DNA of 6,956 nucleotides, from assembly GCA_964627055.1 (NCBI GenBank), contig CAZVGV010000025.1:1-6956 (forward strand), in the 5' to 3' direction. Source of the stretch: JBBTQS01 sp964627055. GTDB taxonomy: Bacteria; Patescibacteriota; Patescibacteriia; Magasanikbacterales; JBBTQS01. Under the pieces are notes generated by a model. It was not told the DNA's origin and did no database searches. It saw only the letters and a list, made by a program, of their open reading frames with translations. Every line of letters starts with the position of its first letter. The first letter of the stretch is position 1. The position numbers and the translations under genes were made by a program. This document shows, one piece after another, positions 5,849-6,956 of this stretch.

Positions 5849-6784
5849 ATGGCTGTGTCGCTCGTTACCGGTGCTCACGGATTTATTGGCGCCAATCTTG
5901 TGCGCAGCCTTGTGGCTTCTGGAGACTCGGTACATGCGGTAGTACGAGCAGACTCTGCGAATGCATTGCGCAATGCAGAACTCAATGATCGAGTTACTTT
6001 TCACACGTGCGATATTACTGACGCAGCACGTCTTGCAGAGATCATCCGCGAAGTAACACCTGATCGCGTCTTTCACCTTGCCCACTATGGTGGTAATCGT
6101 GGACAGAATGATGAGGCAATGATTCGCCACGTTATTATCGATGGCACTGCGGCACTCTATGAGGCATGCCGCGGGGTGGAGAGCATCCGCGCGATTGTAC
6201 ACACCGGCAGCTCCTCTGAGTACGGCGTGAAGACGGCACCGATGCGCGAAGATATGGTCCTGGAGCCTCACACTGCATACGGCGCAGCAAAGGCATGGGC
6301 TACGATGCACGGCCAACGACTCGCACGTGAAGCTGGACTTCCTATTGTTACGGTAAGACCGTTCTCGGTCTACGGCGCATACGAAGCTCCGACACGTCTT
6401 GTTCCTGCGGCCGTTCGTGCTGCGATGCGAGGCGACGCATTACCTATTTCTGACCCATCCACACCGCGTGACTTCATTCACGTTGATGACGTTGTGGATG
6501 CACTCGTACACGCAAGCACCCATGTACACCCAGGTGCGATTTTCAATCTTGGTTCTGGTACGCAAATCCCGATCAGTGACATGGTAGACATGATCGAGCG
6601 TGTGAGCGAACGGCAGATCGAACGACAGATCGGCGCGATCGCTGGACGCAATGCTGATGTGCCATTCTGGCAAGCAGACATGACACGTACACGCGACGTA
6701 CTCAACTGGTCACCGAAAATTTCGCTTGAAGAAGGCGTACGACGAACCCTAGCATGGTTTTATGAACACCCTACTTTCCTCTGA
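5849..6784 (+). CDS. NAD(P)-dependent sugar epimerase or 4-keto reductase (extended SDR)
   Basis: 311 residues from ATG 5849. The Rossmann motif TGAHGFIG (7-14) starts right after the N-terminus, as is usual for the family. Strand 2 ends in VVRADS with R33, which hints at NADP. HLAHYGG (76-82), the catalytic stretch TGSSSEYG (119-126), Y144 with K148 (YGAAK), RPFSVYG, and PRDFIHVDD complete the extended-SDR pattern. Its position directly behind the 4,6-dehydratase suggests that it reduces or epimerises the 4-keto-6-deoxy intermediate, as GDP-rhamnose (RMD-type) or CDP-abequose synthases do; this is inference. An in-frame TTG at 5819 with GAAGG 5 nt upstream would add ten residues and overlap the dehydratase gene by 14 nt. 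The ATG was preferred because the fold starts there, although it has no visible Shine-Dalgarno. The 3' end overlaps the transketolase start by 23 nt, so the three genes look like one operon. Confidence 0.82.
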   Translation: MAVSLVTGAHGFIGANLVRSLVASGDSVHAVVRADSANALRNAELNDRVTFHTCDITDAARLAEIIREVTPDRVFHLAHYGGNRGQNDEAMIRHVIIDGTAALYEACRGVESIRAIVHTGSSSEYGVKTAPMREDMVLEPHTAYGAAKAWATMHGQRLAREAGLPIVTVRPFSVYGAYEAPTRLVPAAVRAAMRGDALPISDPSTPRDFIHVDDVVDALVHASTHVHPGAIFNLGSGTQIPISDMVDMIERVSERQIERQIGAIAGRNADVPFWQADMTRTRDVLNWSPKISLEEGVRRTLAWFYEHPTFL

Positions 6785-6956
6785 AGACATCGCACAGCTA
6801 CAAGCAACAGCACGTGACGTACGCGCACGTGTGCTTACAGTTGCATCCCAAAGCGGCTGCTGCCATATTGGCTCATCCCTCTCCCCTGTGGATCTCCTTG
6901 TCGCGCTCTATTTCCGCGTGATGCACATTGATCCTGCGAAACCCGAAGACCCACAG
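6762..6956 (+). CDS. Transketolase N-terminal (thiamine diphosphate-binding) subunit, first 65 residues (gene runs off the right edge)
   Basis: The frame from ATG 6762 is open to the window end. After an amphipathic helix (residues 8-30), SGCCHIGSSLSPVDLLVALY (31-50) aligns with the start of transketolase, where the equivalent is S-G-H-P-G-x-S-L/M-S. H35 corresponds to the conserved active-site histidine near the ThDP/substrate site. FRVMHIDPAKPEDP (51-64) fits the 'L-x-x-D-P-x-x-P' segment that follows. Replacement of Pro by Ile after the His (CHIGS rather than GHPG) recalls transketolase subunits embedded in sugar-nucleotide clusters (pattern memory, not checked). Such proteins are usually split, so a C-terminal pyrimidine-binding partner gene would be expected just downstream. 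The enzyme transfers a two-carbon ketol unit. Its role here could be ordinary pentose metabolism or making a branched sugar. The start lies inside the 3' end of the SDR gene (23-nt overlap), with no strong ribosome binding site. Confidence 0.8.
   Translation, partial: MNTLLSSEDIAQLQATARDVRARVLTVASQSGCCHIGSSLSPVDLLVALYFRVMHIDPAKPEDPQ

Noticed and set aside
5798..6316. Minus-strand open frame (172 codons) opposite the second SDR gene
   Set aside because: Composition is unlike a real protein, and it lies fully against a well-supported SDR gene.
6811..6831. Two CACGTG palindromes 15 bp apart, considered as an operator
   Set aside because: They fall inside the transketolase coding sequence and are explained by Ala-Arg-Asp-Val-Arg-Ala-Arg codons. 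Chance is likely.

Overview
The window looks like part of a bacterial surface-polysaccharide (O-antigen, capsule or exopolysaccharide) locus with mid-range GC. It is dense: six complete genes and two cut by the window edges. There are only two intergenic stretches of note (74 bp each, both divergent), and same-strand neighbours are separated by -23 to +16 nt. No tRNA, rRNA, CRISPR array, insertion sequence or rho-independent terminator was seen. TAA and TGA both act as normal stops, so a recoded TGA is unlikely. Shine-Dalgarno motifs are weak or absent before most genes. The organism cannot be fixed from this evidence. A small-genome or candidate-phylum bacterium is possible, but that is a guess.

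Layout: (1) minus strand, 721 to beyond base 1: N-terminal 240 residues of a multi-spanning GT-C-type membrane glycosyltransferase. (2) plus strand, 796-1866: an exostosin-family (GT47-like) glycosyltransferase, divergent from gene 1 and convergent with gene 3, sharing 56 bp of coding sequence with it. (3-5) minus strand, 4672 to 1811: a tight three-gene operon of a small SAM methyltransferase, a larger SAM methyltransferase with an N-terminal cysteine knuckle and a hydrophobic C-terminal tail, and a Wzx-like flippase translationally coupled through a 4-bp ATGA overlap. (6-8) plus strand from 4747 to beyond the right edge: an NDP-sugar 4,6-dehydratase-like SDR enzyme, a second SDR enzyme (epimerase or 4-keto reductase) and the start of a transketolase N-terminal subunit.

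Proposed working model (inference): genes 6-8 make an activated deoxy, or possibly carbon-branched, sugar. Cytoplasmic glycosyltransferases such as gene 2 build it into a lipid-linked glycan, and the methyltransferases of genes 4 and 5 modify the sugar or glycan. The flippase (gene 3) carries the glycan across the membrane, where a polyprenyl-phosphate-sugar-dependent GT-C enzyme (gene 1) may add further residues. Orientation changes three times within 7 kb, so the locus is a mosaic of small transcription units rather than one long operon. The most notable items are the 56-bp convergent coding overlap, the symmetric -10 element in the 4673-4746 divergent spacer, and the transketolase subunit beside a 4,6-dehydratase.
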